A DNA stretch of 64,000 nt from Archegozetes longisetosus. Its lineage: Eukaryota; Arthropoda; Arachnida; Sarcoptiformes; Trhypochthoniidae. Positions 1 through 10,507 of the stretch are shown here, piece after piece; within the stretch, counting starts at the first letter, position 1, and every line of letters starts with the position of its first letter. The stretch lies in the NCBI GenBank assembly GCA_018873245.2, contig JAEMBT020000002.1, forward strand, positions 8,282,001 through 8,346,000, written 5' to 3'. The translations under genes and the position numbers were made by a program. Under the pieces are notes generated by a model that was not told where the DNA came from, ran no database searches, and saw nothing but the letters and a program-made list of their open reading frames with translations.

Positions 1-672
1 CAGTAAGTTTAGGGCGATGGCTGGCGAACCAAGTGATCTAGAGCTCGAAGCTGGGTATTAATAGACTCAGCTCAACAAGCTCGATACATCGATAGGCCAC
101 TTGATACTATCATGTCGCTTTTGGCCTTTAATTCCAAAAACCGCCAGTCTTAGCAATCCTGGAAGCGTTCCCAGTTATAACATTCGCAAAGGAAGCGGGA
201 TAGGGCCAAACTCCTCTAGAGTGGTCGGTCTTGTAGCCCGGGTTGGATCTCCCTAGCCAGATGTAGGGAGTTTACCAAGTGTAAAATTATGTTTTTATGG
301 CTAGAACTCCGTAAAAGCGATTTTAACATAAGATGGTATTTCTTTCGTAACTCGAAGCTATTGATTTCAGTAAAAACTTCTTAGAGACTTTTGTGTTTAG
401 TATTAAAATATCTATCTAACGACATGTCGAAATCATCGAAATCGGTGTGGCCCAGTGGTCCATAGAAAAATAATATCCTCCTTTGTTTCGAAATATCAAA
501 CTTTGAATCGATGATTAATTTATTTGAGGTGTGATTACATTAGAGCGTTCGAAATGTTAAGCATGTTTCTGGAGGAGACAAAACCGCGTAAACATTGGTG
601 AATCCTCTGTTCAGTATGTTATGCTCGCGAGGTAGAGTTCAGCTACCACAATTATGTTAAACTCTGGATCTT
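1..672. other. Unassigned repeat-like sequence at window edge
   Basis: No open frame or gene is recognised. The first 270 bases are less AT-rich than the rest of the window. A segment at about 225-262 (core AGCCCGGGTTGG) resembles a segment at about 32196-32236 (core AGCCGGGTTGGG), which suggests a dispersed repeat. The stretch may be the upstream part of the decayed Helitron that follows, but that is only inference. Confidence 0.3.
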
Positions 673-1104
673 CTCTATAAGCCAATTATACTGAATGAAT
701 CATCTACTTGCAGTATTCCCGTTCAACCAGATCTCACTGAACTTATCCAAGTAACTAAATTGATCATATGGAATGAAGCACCGATGACCAGTAAGCTGAC
801 GATTGGGGCATTTGATAGTACTCTCAAGGATATTATGGTATCCACAGCTCCTATTGGTGGGAAGGTAGTTGTTTTAGGAAATTTCCGGCAGATATTACCA
901 AAGATTCGGTGTGGATCACAAACGGGTATTGTAGCACCATTGTTAAAACGATCAGTTTTGTGGACACATTCTCGTCATGAAATTGACAGAAAATATGCGA
1001 ATTAAGCAACTGAATGGTGCAGCAGCAGAGGCTTAAAGAAACTTTGAAAGGTATTTGATGCGAGTTGGTGAAGGTAGTGAAGGCGTTGATGTCATAATAA
1101 ACTT
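673..1104 (+). pseudogene. Helitron-type Pif1 helicase fragment (decayed)
   Basis: The frame from about 673 to 965 reads as the Walker-B part of the Pif1-like helicase carried by Helitrons. It contains LIIWNEAPM (family LIIWDEAPM), GGKVVVLGNFRQILP (family GGDFRQILP) and an LxxSVLW block. After about 965 the homology moves to another frame (MKLTENMRIKQLNG, then an in-frame stop, then FERYLMRVGEG), so it is frameshifted. Two key acidic positions are Asn or missing: D to N in the WDE motif and in GDFRQ. It covers well under a tenth of a full RepHel protein. It is a dead fragment, not a host PIF1 gene. Confidence 0.8.
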
Positions 1105-1688
1105 TAACGATATGTGCGTCATAAATTCTACAAATTAATAGAAAAATTCTAGTCTCAAAACTATTAGTCAAGTTTAGATTTTTGTTTTTCCCATTGAAGT
1201 AATTTTACTAATTTTTTATTTGATTTAATTGTATAAATAAATTCAAGAAATGTAAAAAAATTAATTAAACTTTTTTTAATTAAAACTATTCACTACGAGA
1301 GCAATACTTTTGATAACGAGGAGCACTTTTGATGATAATTATTGATCGAATCTCACTTTCCATTTATCAGTTCATTCTATAAAATGCTCAATTTTCTAAT
1401 GAAATTTTTTTAAATATATATTGGCAAATTATTTTGTATTTATAGTTTATTTTGTCATTAAAAACTGTTAAAATACACTGCCGATCATAATCCTGGAGTC
1501 AGTAGTCCTACCCTCTGACGTTTGATGGAGGAGCCCTACAATTATGCAACTTTATATACAATTTAGAGTACCAAAATGCTGATCATGGACCAAATTTCAC
1601 GAATGTAGCATCTCTCAATTCTGGGTTACATTATCAAATTCGGTAGAGCCTGTCATAAGCACGTCGTTTTTAGGCATGTTTAGCTAAT
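1105..1688. other. Gene-free AT-rich spacer
   Basis: No coding signal is seen. It may be the downstream remainder of the Helitron fragment, but no hairpin plus CTRR Helitron end was identified. Confidence 0.4.
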
Positions 1689-1692
1689 TTAA

Positions 1693-2199
1693 CCCTACAC
1701 TGCATAGTGTAGCAGATCTGCTACACTACGATCTTAGTCCATTATCTCAATATGACAACATTTACTAGAAATAATGCATATCGTAGCCGATGTGCAACAA
1801 AGCTTTTGAGATTATATAGTTTCGTTATTTATATAGATATCATGGTTTTCAAGAAAAATAGACATTTATCATTTCTTATTATGTAAATCAACAAGGTGCT
1901 ATATTTCAACAATTAAAAAATTTTCTAAATTAGGTATATTTTTCATATTTCTTCCAAAAATTAATAATTTTTGAGTTAAAGGTATGTAGAACAATCAATA
2001 ATATCATAGAAAAGCCTCTTTCCTCAAAATGATGGTAAATTACAAGAACTCATAAGTTACAGATCAGCCACATTTCAAACAAGTTTTTTCACATAATCCT
2101 ATCACTATAGCTTTTTCAATGATTTTTCCAAATTATATGCTCCCGAAAGTGTCTGATGCTAAATTTTCATTGAAAAATAAAAAATCATGCAGTGCAGGG
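1693..2199. mobile_element. piggyBac-type MITE with TTAA target-site duplication
   Basis: The element is bounded by TTAA at 1689-1692 and 2200-2203. Its ends are inverted: CCCTACACTGCAT at the left and ATGCAGTGCAGGG at the right, one mismatch in 13. TTAA duplication together with CCC-starting ends is the hallmark of the piggyBac superfamily. At 507 bp with no transposase frame it is non-autonomous. A perfect 24-base palindrome at 1705-1728 centred on AGATCT lies just inside the left end. Hairpins in this position are common in piggyBac elements. Confidence 0.8.
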
Positions 2200-2334
2200 T
2201 TAACATAAGATTTTCGATTAGATCTATCTTGCAATGCATCAAAGTCAAACACTGTGCACAATAATATTGCAACAAATTTGGACTTTCTAAAGAGAGAAAG
2301 AAATTGACAAAATTTCACAATGGTTTTCAATGGA

Positions 2335-3094
2335 GAACATGTTTCTACGGGACCTTGGCCTAAAATGGTTCCTCGATAAGCTATATATTTTTGAAAAGGT
2401 CTTTACAAGGGGGAAAAGATTGTAAAATAACGTAGCGTTACGGAAATAAGGGGTATTATTTTTGTTAGAGTAATTATTGCGGCGTTACTTTGACGCAATA
2501 CGGGGAATTTCCATCTATTGGCGTAAAAGGGGTGAATCTCAGGTTAAACTGTTGTCATTCGACCTTCGAAGCCAAACAGTTTGCCATATTGAGCCTACTG
2601 AGCATCGTTTGAGCGGTGCTCAGTCCGTCTCCGATGTTCTATTCAATGCCTGCATGAAAGTCTTTTAGGCGTGACGGCATACTTTTTGGTCCGGATCTTT
2701 AGCATGGCTTACATCTATAAGTCAGATTCTCGCCGCCACCGCAAGAAGGTGGTTCTCGGAGCCGGATGATTGGGAAACTGTACGGATCCACTTTTGACTC
2801 TTACTTCCGTAGCGCTACGTTACTTCAAAAATTTTCCCCTTGTCAAAACCTTTACAAGAATATATAGTTTATCGGGGAACCACTTTAGGCCAAGGTCCCG
2901 TAGGATCTTGCACTCTCCTTTTTTCAATTATTTAAAAATTTTTAAGTCTTATCAAAATATAAAATCAGAGCAACAAAATTACGGTCATTCGTGATAAATG
3001 AAATTAGTATATTTGAGCTCAGCTTGAGTTATAGATTATTTGTATATAAAATTCATCTCCGAGTTCTCTGGCCACGTAGTTTAGTTCAACCGAG
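2335..3094. mobile_element. Foldback-family element, copy A (left outer part missing)
   Basis: Two inverted copies of a roughly 120-base block face each other. One starts at about 2351 (CTACGGGACCTTGGCCTAAA) and its partner ends at about 2903. An internal hairpin around 2600-2625 carries GAGCATCG/CGGTGCTC. The right flank (about 2930-3094) continues as the subterminal repeat of the larger copy at 42950-44888 and ends CTCTGGCCACGTAGTTTAG then TTCAACC. The matching left flank is not present, so this copy is 5'-truncated or rearranged. No protein is encoded. Confidence 0.75.
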
Positions 3095-3583
3095 CATTTT
3101 GATACTTCAATGTGCATAAAAATTACATAATTGTATAGCTCTTACATCTAAAGTTAGAAGGGTGGGACCACTTATGACCGGCTTTGTAGATATTTTTCTT
3201 AATAGAATTTTTTCTCAAACTTAAAATAGCACTAGTTTTGAAATAAGTTGGACACTCATATAAAGGTCCATGGTATTTGGTTCCTTTTTATTGGAACGTT
3301 ATCGAATATCATGGACCTTTGTGTGAATGTCTATTCTCATACTACGTACTGTCCCTTAATGGTGGTGTCTTTCCGATAGCCAATGCTGCACCTCGTAGTC
3401 ATATTAATTACGAATATATAATTTTTTTCTATTCTAAAGTATCCACAGTCCGAATGCATAGGACAGACAGACATACATATTTGCTCCTTATTATATAGAT
3501 TATTTCGACAAATAAACACAATAAAAACTGTAGCTAAATATTAACTTATATTACAAAATACATTAATTGCTATCATAACAAGA
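3095..3583. other. Spacer with a long hairpin and a retroposon-like tail
   Basis: An inverted repeat of about 26 bases per arm (core AAAGGTCCATG, and its complement in ATCATGGACCTTT) lies at about 3251-3335. A run of GACAGACAGACATAC then TTATTATATAGAT at 3463-3501 resembles the 3' tail of some arthropod non-LTR retrotransposons; this is a weak resemblance only. From about 3510 the sequence matches the 3' flank of SARAF copy 2 (from about 37265), so the left edge of that segmental duplication lies here. Confidence 0.4.
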
Positions 3584-4558
3584 TTTGGTGGGATTTCGGT
3601 TTTGCAGGCAGTTGCTTAGAGAATTTTCATTTGCCTACTTCATCTCCAAAAACCGATATTTTAATGTAAACACTATCTGTAGTGTAACTATGTACTTTAT
3701 TTATTACAGGATTTAATAAAAGTTGGTGGCATGAAATTATGCGTAATAATAGTTCAAGGAGCGCTCACCCAAGTTGTTCCAACAGGAGGTATCAAAAGAA
3801 GACTAGTGTACGTATTCAAATGAGTAGTTTTAGTATAATATCGATTATCACCACGGATCAGTTGATAGCGGTACTCAAACCACTCATCTAAAGATGTACA
3901 CCAGCCTTCTTTTAATAATTTTTGTTGGAACAACTTCTTGGATGAGCGCTTCTCAAGTTATCATAAAAACACGAAATCGTGTCGTTTTATTACAGTGTTT
4001 TTCAGTTCAATTTGGATCTAATGCATTGCTATTTGTAATGTAAACCCAAACCCCGTCGAACCGGTAGCTCTTCTCAAAGCTATTTGTAATTCAAAACTTT
4101 ATTTCAATATGTGAAAGACGGCAAAACATGCAATTAAATGATTAGATATTCAACTAAATTAATTCTCAATTATCTCTCTATTAAGACTGGGAAATATGTA
4201 TTTTTCCATATTTTTATAATAATTTGAACAATTCTGAGAAGAAATAAATTCAGAAATGGAATGAACTGCTTGATACAGAAGCTATTGATTGTGTTATATC
4301 TTTCATTTCAATAAAAAAAAATTTTAAAGAATTTGATCTAAACTTAAATTGTCCTATAAACAAATGAAACCAAATGTGTTTTGTGCAATAAATAAGATAT
4401 ACTTTAAACTTACAAATAGCAATGCAATAGATACAAATTGAAGTGAAAAATACTGTATAACCTAAAAGTTATAAAAGTTTTTGGGGCCTTTATGAGCACA
4501 TTTAGGGATTTTAAGACAGGGATTTCCGCTGCCTACAAAACCGAAATTCTATCCACGA
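3584..4558. mobile_element. MITE inserted downstream of SARAF copy 1, with nested foldbacks
   Basis: Inverted ends TTTCGGTTTTGCAGGCAG (3594-3611) and its near-complement at 4529-4546 bound about 0.97 kb. The paralogous region below SARAF copy 2 (about 37335-37350) lacks this block entirely, so it acts as an empty site and shows the insertion came after the gene duplication. Inside are two further foldbacks: about 3750-3965 (arms with GAGCGCTCA and TGTTCCAACA) and about 3999-4455 (arms with GCATTGCTATTTGTAA). No coding potential was seen. Confidence 0.65.
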
Positions 4559-4609
4559 TTTTAATGAAATATAAAGATAATAAAACAAAAAGTATTATAA
4601 ACTTTCAAT

Positions 4610-5512
4610 TTATCTTCTTTTAGTACCGCCAAAACCTGATGTAGTTCTAGAAGAATCAGAACTTGAAGACTGTGAACCACTGGAGAAGTAAGGGGGAGGA
4701 GGGTTTGCTCGCGAACCGAAGTATGAAGATTGATCTGAATAATTAGTTGAATTAGTTCTTGATCCAAATAAGTATCCGAGTATTCCTCCAGTCAAGGCTC
4801 CAGTGAGGAATCCGTTACCATCATTAGCACCTCTTCTATTGGTGTTATCATTAGTAAAACTGGAATAACCAGTTGAAGTACTGCTACATCCCTCATCATA
4901 AAAATCTGATCGGAATCCTGGTGGCGGAGGAGCTCCAGTACTCGATCTGTTGCCTCTATGACCGTTCGGGCGAAGACATGTGTAGTATATAATGAAAATG
5001 ATAGCAATTACACATAGTATGAATCCAAATGATGAATTCGAAGCTTTCGGTTTGTATGGTTGTCGATAAGTGTTGTCATAATTTTGATGATGATTACTGG
5101 AATAAGAATCCTTTTCGGTTAAATCTAAAGTGTATTCGAGACCACAGGACCCAACCAGCACATAATCGTCTTCTGGGTAATCATATCCTTCGCATATGAC
5201 ATCGATTTGACCAAATTTATACTTTTGAGGCATTTCTGTCTTACACTCCCATTGAATGTCGACTCCATCTGAGCCTCGATTATAGCATTGAACTGTTTGT
5301 GGCTTAAATTGATTACAATAACCACCAGCACATTGCAATTGAGGTACAGGACTAGTACGTCTTCCTGTTGTCCATTTACCAGAATTCAATGTGAGCACTT
5401 CAATATTCTTCAATTTAATTCTATCATTTCGCGACTCAACCAAACCATTTTGTGACAGCACTGATATCAATACAAAACTGGTAATTGATATCTTTATTAA
5501 AATTGAACTCAT
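4610..5512 (-). CDS. SARAF: SARAF-like ER membrane protein, copy 1
   Basis: Single-exon gene of 300 residues. The family protein (SARAF/TMEM66) sits in the ER membrane and limits store-operated calcium entry by acting on STIM1. A hydrophobic signal peptide occupies residues 1-27. A cysteine-rich luminal domain follows (about 28-155), with the family blocks YDYPEDDYVLVGSCGLEY and IQWECKTEMP. One membrane segment lies at about 163-178 (FGFILCVIAIIFIIYY). The cytosolic tail is rich in Gly, Ser, Pro and Tyr and ends in KRR. The human protein is 339 residues, so the length fits. A second, very similar gene lies 33 kb away on the same strand. Both are intronless, so an origin by retroposition followed by DNA-level duplication is possible. 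ESF1 diverges from it 669 bases upstream. Confidence 0.9.
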   Translation of the reverse strand: MSSILIKISITSFVLISVLSQNGLVESRNDRIKLKNIEVLTLNSGKWTTGRRTSPVPQLQCAGGYCNQFKPQTVQCYNRGSDGVDIQWECKTEMPQKYKFGQIDVICEGYDYPEDDYVLVGSCGLEYTLDLTEKDSYSSNHHQNYDNTYRQPYKPKASNSSFGFILCVIAIIFIIYYTCLRPNGHRGNRSSTGAPPPPGFRSDFYDEGCSSTSTGYSSFTNDNTNRRGANDGNGFLTGALTGGILGYLFGSRTNSTNYSDQSSYFGSRANPPPPYFSSGSQSSSSDSSRTTSGFGGTKRR

Positions 5513-6181
5513 TTTGATTCAATCGATATCTTGATATATACAAATAAATATTAGTCCAAACACTCAGTTATAAAACACTTATTTATTATCGCTTTCAAAT
5601 TGAACAAATAACTTGAATTTTATCTGTATATTTGCTGGTAATTTGGTTGCTATAGACTTTGAATATGTCAAAGACCAGATGTAGTTACATTTAAAGTCTG
5701 AGTAATCTTAACCTGTTGAAAACTGTTGTGCTATTTATAATGACTTTGCATTACTTGTATTAATCGTATTGGCTGTCAACTTAATGCAATCACTTCACAG
5801 TAAATTTTTCATATTATTGTTTACACCGGTTTTACATCAGCTTTATAGTCACTTCGAACGTTTTGAAACGCACTTTCAAAATATCATTATTTTAATTGTC
5901 AAATATACATTATCTTATCTAATGTTTAGTTGTTTATTATTGCCTCTTAGAGTAATGATTTGAAATATTTTAATTTTATAAAACCTTATTCAATGTTTTG
6001 GTTAGTCACTTACAATAAGAAACGTTATTTATTGATTTACTAAGTGTTTATTGAAAGTTATGAAATGCATGGCCTATAACACGTGTTTCGTTCGATGACA
6101 TTTAAATTTCTGTTCATCCAGTTAATTTCATAACATTAGGTTCAGTATTTATTATAAGTTGTCTTAATTGATTGTTAAACG
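5513..6181. promoter_or_regulatory. Divergent intergenic region between SARAF-1 and ESF1
   Basis: The 669-base spacer must hold the promoters of both divergent genes. The 170 bases next to SARAF are also found upstream of SARAF copy 2 (38722-38870), so the proximal promoter was copied with the gene. No specific core-promoter element can be assigned with confidence. Confidence 0.45.
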
Positions 6182-8193
6182 ATGGCTGAAGAAACGGACG
6201 ACAGATTTTCTCAAGTCTTAACTGATCCAAGATTTCGGACACTTCGCAAGTCTGACAAGAAAGTGAAGGTTGACAAAAGATTCAAAAACATGTTTACTGG
6301 AAAGCAATTCAAATTGAAATATTCAATGGACAAGAGAGGAAAGCGTACAAAACATGCTAATTCTGAAGATTTAAAAAAGTTTTACGATTTGTCCGACTCT
6401 GAGAAAGACTCTGAATCAGAGCAAGTTTCAAAATCTGATGATGAAAATGAATCACCAGGTATTGAGTCACCAGTTATTGAAACAACAATAAAGAAACCTA
6501 AAATTCCGGACGCCAGAGGACTTGATTCTGATGGTGAAAGTGATAGCGAAAGCAGTAGTAGTGATTCAGAAGATAGTTCTGATGAAGACGTAGAGTTTGA
6601 CCATAAGTGGAGCGAATGGGACAAAGATGTGCCTGAAGTCGAAACTGCCACGAAAAGGCTCGCCATTTGTAATATGGATTGGGATCGCATCAATGCGAGC
6701 GATCTCTTCGTTTTACTCAACTCATTCAAGCCTCCGGGTGGCTTAATACATTCGGTCAAAATATATCCGTCAAAGCTTGGATCTGAAAGAATGAAAGCTG
6801 AAGAACAGAGCGGTCCCATTCAGTTCATTAAGACCTCTTCTGACAATGAAAATGAGGAAAAATCAGAAAATGAACTAAAAGATGACGAAAACAATGACGA
6901 TGAAGAACAAGAGATCCACAATTCTCCGCGAACTACAGAACAGTTAAGACAATACCAATTGAGTCGACTCAAGTACTTCTATGCAGTTGTTGAGTGCGAT
7001 ACTGAAGCGACCGCTAATGTCTTATATAACGAACTCGACGGTATGGAGTATGAAAGTAGTTCATCGGTGCTTGATCTGCGTTTCATACCTGAAGACATGA
7101 CGTTCGAAGACGACGGTATTAAACCGAAATCAGAGTGTTATTCAATGCCAAACTTTGTCAGCTATAAACCGCCACAATTTATTAATAGCGCTTTACAACA
7201 GAGTAAAGTTATGTTGACCTGGGATGAAACTGATCCCAAACGGCGTGATGCCTTTGAACGTGCTTTTAATAAAGAAGCCGATGATGACTTGAAAGCTTAT
7301 TTGGCGTCGTCTTCTGATGAATCAGATAATGACGAAATTTTAGATTTAGGCGATGAGTCACAGGATATGAAAGATAGTGATAAAATCGACAAATATAAAC
7401 AACTACTCAATTCACTCAATGAAACTAAGGATAAAGATGAAGGAAACTTAGAAATGGAAATATCATGGGAACCAAACTTGAAAGATGTTGCAGAAGATAT
7501 TGTCAGCAAAAAAGAAAGAGAAAAAGATATTTCAGCCTTTGAGGAAAATTACATAAAACAGAAACAAAAACGTAAAGAAAAAACAATCAAAAACTCCGAT
7601 TCCGAAGCAGAAGAATCAGATAGTATAATATCGAAAAATAAAAATCAAAAACAAAAATCTAAAAAAGGAGATAAACGAATGGAGAGCCAGAAAGACGAAA
7701 ATTTGGAATTACTACTAATGGATGCTTCAGAAGATTCGAGAAAACATTTCAATTATAAAAATATGATTGAGGATGAAGTAAATAGTAAGAAAAGAAAACA
7801 AAAATCAGTTGAAGACAATTTCAAAGTAAGTCGACTTTGTCATTTTCAAGTTGAAAGTATTCTAATCAATTGTTATGAATTGTTTAGTTTGATGCGGACG
7901 ATTCACGTTTCAAAGCCGTCTACACATCCCATCACTTCAATATAGATCCTTCTGATCCACACTTCAAACGGACAGACGCTTTCAATGAGATACTAAATCG
8001 TACGACCAAAAAGATCAAATCGAATGAATATCAACAAAGTAATAGAAACGAGGGACAAGCAAGTGTCAATAATAATAATAGTTCTACTGGAAATTCATGG
8101 TCTCAACTAGTGAGGACTGTCAAAAATAAAACACAACTCAAGAATAATAGTAGTAAACAAAATCGATTTTACACCAACAAATTCAAAAATTAA
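6182..8193 (+). CDS. ESF1: ESF1 pre-rRNA processing protein
   Basis: Two exons (6182-7825 and 7888-8193) encode about 649 residues. Esf1 is a nucleolar protein that associates with U3-containing pre-ribosomes and is needed for 18S rRNA maturation. The family N-terminus is clear (DDRFSQVLTDPRFR, then KVKVDKRFKNMF). Acidic Asp/Glu/Ser tracts follow, then the conserved core (LAICNMDWDRINASDLFVLL; KYFYAVVECDTEATANVLY; RFIPEDMTF). The C-terminal NUC153 motif spans the last exon (FKAVYTSHHFNIDPSDPHFK). The intron donor is GTAAGT at 7826 and the acceptor TTTAG ends at 7887. It is shorter than the human protein (851 residues), mostly in the acidic linkers. Its 3' end converges with NDUFB10 138 bases away. 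Confidence 0.93.
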
Positions 8194-8331
8194 TCACAAT
8201 GTATATGATTAAATGCTAATTAAAGTTTATTTTAAAATTTATTCAACACTAATTCTAACACTAACAGATTGACTCAAATTTTCAAGAGTACAGCAAATGA
8301 GGCTTAATTAGAACTAATTTGCTGATTGAAT

Positions 8332-9089
8332 TTAATTGTTTTCTAATTCTTTCTCGGCTTGTCTCCTCTCCCAAATCAATCTGTGTTTTTGTTTCATGAA
8401 GGCGTCAATCACATTAGAAAATGGGCTCAAATCTCCATCTGTTAAAAATTCAAATAATTTCTTTAAATTATTTGTTCAAAAATTGATCAATTCATTTGAA
8501 CGCAATGCCTAAATATAGCATACATTTGATGAAAAAGTTCAAATGAGCTTCTTCCATGTCCTTTTTTTCTTTAGCACATAGTGTTTCACGATTGTAGTAC
8601 TCATTAACTCCTCTTTCATAATAGACGCAGTTATAGAATCGACGTCTGACGATGTTTAATATGTTTTCATCAACTTTCCTATGGAAGGAACAGAAGCAAA
8701 TAAGTGAATGGTACAATAGAAGACATATAAGAGTAGTACTTGTCTCTCTTGTACTGCATGTCAGCTTCCCACATACAAGCCTGATCATCGGTGTAGCACT
8801 GATCTATAGTCGGCACACGTTTGAACTTCTGATGATAGTAGTAGTACTTCGGCCCACGATACCGCTCCACCACGTTCTCTACGTCAACAATAGTTTATCA
8901 CATCTCGTGTCTTTCATTTTGATGTTTTCTCTACTAACCTCTAATCCAAGTGACTGGTGCGTCGACTACTTTTGAAATTATTTTGAAACATTTCACAATT
9001 GGACTCGGATACATATCGTCCAAAACTGGCAGATCCCACATCTCATTCATTCTAACTTCTTTCCCTTTATTGCTTTCTTCTTCTGGCAT
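8332..9089 (-). CDS. NDUFB10: NADH dehydrogenase (complex I) subunit NDUFB10
   Basis: Four exons on the minus strand: 9089-8939, 8878-8740, 8678-8524 and 8438-8332. Their lengths sum to 552 bases (183 residues) with consistent phases; the human protein is about 172. NDUFB10 is an accessory subunit of the membrane arm of mitochondrial complex I (PDSW family). Family blocks are PVTWIRENVVERYRG, YYYYHQKFKRVP, CMWEADMQYKRD, KVDENILNIV and FIKYGDLSPFS across successive exons. The first block only appears when exons 1 and 2 are joined, which supports the model. Cysteines bracketing the YTDDQA segment fit the family's disulfide-forming residues. There is no N-terminal presequence, as is usual for this subunit. 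Confidence 0.92.
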
Positions 9090-10507
9090 TTCTGATTAAT
9101 TTATTCAATCAATTATGACCAATAGATTATAGTATTTTGTTTGTTTTTCTATATTTATCAATCAATGCTAAATGCTCTCATTGACTTGTCGGACATTTAG
9201 GTTGTTTACATCTTATTAGTGCCTAACTATTGAACACTAGAGGTCTTAACAGTTATGCTCACTACTAAATTACTATTAATCTGTTATTGTATTTTGAACG
9301 CAAAGCCACTTTTTAAGTTTATTCGCTTCTATTCCCTATAATTAGATAATTAAAATGCACTTAAATAAAATACTATTGAGTTAATTCTTTTAATTTGATT
9401 TAGAAATGTTTTCATAGTTGGCTTTTTATAATGCCTTTCAGCTGAGATGAATTTATAGATTTGAAACAACTTTATGTCAATAAACCTTTGAACAAACATT
9501 TTATTTAATTAGTTAATCAAATTTTTATTTTTCTCATACTTTTTGCTTTTATTTTATACAATATATACAAATAATCAAAATAAATCTTAGACTAACTTAT
9601 GGATAAATTGACAAAAGACAAATAGGTTTATGATAAATTAGGTGAATAAAGATTATATAATATTTAAAATATGATAGAATAAAAAAGTTTAAAAAGTTTA
9701 GAATAGATTAAGTAAAAGATGAGTTAAACGATAGAGAGAAATAACAGATGGAAATGGAGGGGAGAAAGAGAGAGATAAACTGTTTTGGTATTAATACATA
9801 GTGTATTAGAGTATATAGTAGTATTTGATGAACCCGAAACGCATATAAAGAGAAAGAGAGATTATTAGGTGTTGTCCTACCGGTTGAGTCGGTTTGGTCG
9901 AGTTATAGCCCATTTTCCTAAACATCTAAACCTACAGAACATGTGCGGCGAGAATGACTCTGTTTCTTAGGCCAATGACCCCAAAGACTGCGTGTCCCGT
10001 AAATACTGGTCATTATTTCTAATTAATTTAGTTTTTCACTAAATCTAATTTTATCTAAATAATACTCAAAGGTATTTAATATTTGCGTCATTACTCACTG
10101 TTTTCTGCAATATTTTGATTTCATGTTTTTTACTCTATTCTATATTTAATCTTAATATCAATATTACATTTAAATCAATTAATACTTACTTAAACCTAAA
10201 AATATTGATCAGACAATGGACTAAATGAGCAAAATTCTTAAGTCAATAATTTGTTTGACATAAATCTGATTAATTTAATTGTAATTTTAATAGATTTAAA
10301 AAAAGTGTTTGACAATTGTTTAGCTATTGAGACATCAAAACGTGAACAACTGTCAATATTGTTATAGGAGTTCGTAGTTAATTGTAATAATAAGAGTAAT
10401 AAATATTGGTTAAAAATTACAAATCTTCAGCAAGTGTTCCTTAAGTGCCGAGCAAATATTTATAAGTGTTCACGAATTATAGATCAAGTCTTCATCAAGT
10501 ATTGAGG
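9090..10507. promoter_or_regulatory. Divergent upstream region between NDUFB10 and the BTB gene
   Basis: 1.4 kb without coding signal. It must contain the two promoters and the 5' leader of the BTB gene. A purine-rich GAGA-like run (about 9735-9780 and 9850-9865) is present, which in arthropods can bind GAGA-type factors; this is inference only. A less AT-rich patch lies at about 9870-10010. Confidence 0.35.

Noticed and set aside
760..1005. Host PIF1 helicase gene
   Set aside because: The wording matches Helitron helicase, key acidic residues are mutated, and the homology shifts frame after about 965.
6382..6819. Antisense Ser/Leu-rich ORF opposite ESF1
   Set aside because: Shadow of the acidic Asp/Glu/Ser coding region of ESF1.
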